Origin: Ulota crispa
Lineage: Eukaryota > Streptophyta > Bryopsida > Orthotrichales > Orthotrichaceae
Assembly: GCA_963920765.1 (NCBI GenBank)
Contig: OY987246.1
Span: 8,000,501-8,064,500 of the forward strand
Direction of reading: 5' to 3'
DNA: 64,000 bases
Shown here: positions 60,997 through 64,000 of the stretch, piece by piece
Layout: each line of letters starts with the position of its first letter
Numbering within the stretch: the stretch's first letter is position 1
Program-made: the position numbers and the translations under genes
The notes under the pieces: generated by a model
Told to the model about the DNA's origin: nothing
Database searches by the model: none
What the model saw: the letters and a program-made list of their open reading frames with translations, nothing else

Positions 60997-61369
60997 TAGC
61001 AGATTTGGCATAAAATAATTCTCCAAAATTTTGCACAATTATTCTATAAATTATTCTCTAAGAATGCCCAATGTCAAACAAATCAAAAATTGAAATGTCA
61101 AATATTATAAAAGTCATTAAGCTTAATTAACAATGGAAGGTCAAGGTTGATTTCAAGAGGGCTCAATCTACTGCAAATTTCTTACCAAGGGCTAATTTTA
61201 GAAAGTGGAAGATGCTTAGAAAAAGGCTTAATTTTACTAATTTGATTGAATGCCAAATAATAATAACTATTTTTGAAAGTGCCTAATCTTGTTTAATTAT
61301 GTAATCTGATGCCGAATTGATTTTTTCTGAAAAAATAATCAATTTAGCAATGGGCAGCCAAATCTGCTC
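60997..61369 (-). mobile_element. MITE with TAGCAGATTTGGC ends, copy 2
   Basis: This 373-bp element starts GTAGCAGATTTGGC and ends GCAGCCAAATCTGCT. It is homologous to 56057-56407 in inverse orientation, so the two copies bracket PEX12 as an inverted pair. Confidence 0.76.
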
Positions 61370-61458
61370 CCCACTTACAGTAGTAGAGTCAAGGGATATG
61401 GGATAACTTGTTATGGACAAAGGCTTTTTATGTGAAGTATTGAAGAAGTTGGAGGTTC

Positions 61459-61832
61459 TTAACCCTTAAAGGAGAGGCTCCAAACCCGCTGCCAACCTGG
61501 GCTTTGACCAAGGAAAATATATTGTTCATGGGCAGCGAATAACATATGGCATTTGCCCACTAAAGAGAATATTTTCCTCAAAAGAATGAAAAGTTAATAG
61601 TATATGCTGCCCTCTCAAAAAGAGTAGCAAGGGACCTTGTACATCTCTTCACAAATTGGTGTTTTAAAAAAGATGAAGGCATTGGAAGCGGCTATTTTTG
61701 GCATTCAGTGATGTGGCACATCACTGTGACCACTTTCAAATTTTTTTGGAAAAAACATTTTTTTCCACACTCAGGGTGTTTTTTTGGCATCAAAAGGACG
61801 ATTTTCGTCCTTCTTGGACGTTTAGGGATTAA
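61459..61832. mobile_element. TTAA-bounded MITE, short form
   Basis: This 374-bp element has TTAA at 61459-61462 and 61829-61832. The left end is TTAACCCTTAAAGGAGAGG and the right end CTTGGACGTTTAGGGATTAA. The right-end hairpin (AGGACGATTTTCGTCCTT) and interior blocks match the 13428 element. Confidence 0.74.
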
Positions 61833-61972
61833 GTATGGAAGCAAATATTGCATCCCTAGTTGCATCTTTTGGAGTCCTAAACAAACTTTCATAGTTTATG
61901 TCTCTTGGAGTCTATTTCATCTTGTATTTATTTTTTGAGAAAATATCTTTATTGTCTTGCATCCAATATGCC

Positions 61973-62896
61973 TTAACCCTTAAAAGACCATTGTTCCCTT
62001 GGGGGGCAAATGGGATTTTGGGCATGTACCTACAACTAAACTATTGTGTGTAATTTTTTGAAACTTTTACACAAGATGGAGAATTCAAAAATCTACATGG
62101 GCATCTCATTTTTTCTTCATTCTGACATTCAATGAAGAAGTTATGCAAGAATTTATCAAAACTTAGGGAGGAGGAGCAATTTGGGCAAGGCCTCTCCTTT
62201 GTAAGTGGGTATTGATTCCAAAGAGGGTCTGCCCTTCCGAGCACAAGGTGCGGACACTTGAGAAAAGGGGAGTGGAGTGAAAGGAGCTATCTTGGGGGAT
62301 TCTCAACCCTCCATTCATTTTGCCCCTTGTAAGATTTGGTACTTTCATTTTTTAAGCGGTTTATGTATTTTTTTCTATTTTTCTTTTCCAAATTGTAGTG
62401 GACTACAAGCCCTTGCCTTTCATTTTGCAAATTAATGTAATTCAAATTTCTGAATTTTACATAAATCCTCCAATTTTGCCTTGTGTACTTGCAAATTTCA
62501 AGACCTTCCAACATTCAAAGATTTTTTGAAGTATGTTTTACACCTCCAATTCATCTAAAAAATCCTCTCAAGCATACTTGACTTGGTCTTCTATATGGAT
62601 AAAATAAACTTCAACTTTGTGTAGAGCAATCTTTTTGCTGTAAAAGTGATCAAAGGCTTCTAAAAGTTTTGGGCAAGATGGGAAAAAAAAATTCTTTACT
62701 TCAAATGTTGATATCTCACTCCTCACCATCTAAAACAACCTAATTTTTTTCCACAAGTACCTCCCATAGTCTCGGGCAAGATCTTAAGGTTGGATTTTCA
62801 AAAAAAACGTTTTCTTCTACCTTTCTACTCATCCCCAAAAAGTGGCACTTTTCAATGATTTTCATAGAAAAAAGGGCTTAGGCCTTTAGGGGTTAA
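61973..62896. mobile_element. TTAA-bounded MITE, relative of 33568-34522
   Basis: This 924-bp element has TTAA at 61973-61976 and 62893-62896. The ends are TTAACCCTTAAAAGACC and GGCCTTTAGGGGTTAA. It is collinear with the 33568 copy (TTCCCTTGGGGGGCAAATGG, TTTTTTCTTCATTCTGACAT and AACTTCAACTTTGTGTAGAG blocks). It contains no transposase. Confidence 0.83.
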
Positions 62897-62987
62897 TATG
62901 CTTTTACTCAAATTTAATTATATAAATTATTAATTGAGTATTATGCAATATAGGCATGCCTTGCATACGCTTTGCTCCATATCTCTC

Positions 62988-63898
62988 TTAACCCTTTAGA
63001 GACCACCAAACCATATTTTGGTTTGGGAGAGTGTTTTTTGGCTTTCAAAGTAAATTCGTTCAACAATTTGGAAATTGGTCTAGAAGAACGCTTGTGCTCA
63101 CAAGAATTCTACATCCAACCAAATAAAAAACAATGAAATCAGGTATATGAGTTGATAAATAATGATGTTTATATGGCATGGCCTCAAAATACGTATCCAT
63201 ATTTGGTCAAATATGGATCAAAGCAACAACACAATACATCAAACATCCAAGAAGAATGTCAAATTCCAATTTTGCGGTCCTGAATTTTTTCAAATGCTCA
63301 AGAAATATGCTTGTATTGTTTCTCTATACAATAGTAGTACAACTGTAGTATTTGAGAATCCATTGAAATAGTGCTATCAGTTTATTTTTAAAAATACATC
63401 CTACATTTAAGGCCAATATTTGATTGCTTTCACTGATCGGATTTTCCATAACAATTATCAAATTTCTTGTAGAACCGTTTTAGGGTAGCAAAGAAAATGA
63501 GATTTTTGACCCTTTTTGTCCACTTAGCTACACCTTGTGATTGCTATTTTTATCCATTTTGTGTGAAACTAGTCTCATTGGAAAGGTGGGAAACCCAACT
63601 TTCTAGAAATGTAAGGCTCTTCTCAAGCAAAGCTAATATGAAGCAGTAAGATCCAAAACCACACAAGCATGAAAACTAGAGAATTCCCGCTTACAACTCA
63701 CTCAATCATTATAATATTTCATCTCTAACGATAGATCTAGTTGAAATTTTGATACTTTATAGTAAATAAGGTGAAGTTCCCATTTGTATGGTTGGATTAT
63801 TGAAATCAAGTCCATATTTGATTCAACTGCACACCCAAGTTTACTACCCTGGTTTCTAATGGATTTTGTGAAAATGTGTGTGGTCTTTAAAGGATTAA
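62988..63898. mobile_element. TTAA-bounded MITE
   Basis: This 911-bp element has TTAA at 62988-62991 and 63895-63898. The ends are TTAACCCTTTAGAGACCACC and GTGGTCTTTAAAGGATTAA, mirrored over about 18 bases. Its interior is unlike the others I compared, so it is probably a separate family in the group. The last 102 bases of the window beyond it hold nothing recognisable. Confidence 0.72.
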
Positions 63899-64000
63899 TA
63901 TCCAAGTGACCTTTTAGGTGACTTTCACCCTCCCTTGCACTACCTTTTTCCTCTTTATCCCCTTTGAATTTTGGATAACTTTTCACCGGCCCCTCCCTTT

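Noticed and set aside
13428-63898. TTTAGGG/CCCTAAA words recurring through the window, suggesting interstitial plant telomere repeats.
   Set aside because: Each occurs singly at the end of a TTAA-bounded element as part of its terminal repeat, never in tandem.
1-64000. Possible LTR retrotransposons or other virus-derived copies in the AT-rich desert.
   Set aside because: I saw no long direct terminal repeats, no primer-binding-site pattern and no reverse transcriptase, integrase or capsid-like protein segment on either strand.

Overview
The window is nuclear DNA of a streptophyte, most likely a land plant. It carries six spliced or single-exon eukaryotic genes: casein kinase 1 (CK1), NOC3, an acyl-ACP thioesterase, an At4g15545-like coiled-coil protein, a plant-type organellar DNA polymerase (POP) and PEX12. 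Acyl-ACP thioesterase, the POP form of family-A polymerase and the At4g15545 family point to plants, as do the Stowaway- and Tourist-type MITEs. I cannot name the species. No LTR retroelement, rRNA, tRNA or CRISPR was recognised.

Layout. 1-912 (-): a CK1 kinase cut by the window edge, with no intron in the part seen. 4770-10156 (-): NOC3, 14 exons, 900 aa. 17158-19431 (-): acyl-ACP thioesterase, 7 exons, 376 aa. About 19.4-40.6 kb is a 21-kb AT-rich gene desert filled with foldback elements, MITEs, hairpins and tandem repeats. 40670-45842 (-): At4g15545-like, 8 exons, 315 aa, with two MITEs in its introns. 47593-54075 (-): POP, 12 exons, 1196 aa, with all exonuclease and polymerase motifs. 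57013-60228 (+): PEX12, 10 exons, 395 aa, head-to-head with POP. 61.4-64 kb: three TTAA-bounded elements in a row. All exon models were read by hand from splice sites, frame continuity and remembered plant homologues; exon lengths keep phase throughout every model.

The genes are unrelated housekeeping functions: kinase signalling, ribosome assembly, plastid fatty-acid release, organelle DNA replication and peroxisome import. They do not form a system. Most of the novelty lies in the repeats. A superfamily of non-autonomous elements, bounded by TTAA and with near-identical 12-bp C-rich ends (TTAACCCYTAAA), occurs at least 12 times and makes up about 12% of the window. One copy lies inside a Stowaway-like repeat whose relative at 28.5 kb keeps the unoccupied TTAA, so the 4-bp target duplication can be read directly from the sequence. 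This points to a piggyBac- or Sola3-type transposase elsewhere in the genome. Other repeat findings are two 0.9-kb foldback elements with a shared core but different ends, a 690-bp near-perfect palindrome, an element whose arms are 22-bp tandem arrays, and three compact hairpins.
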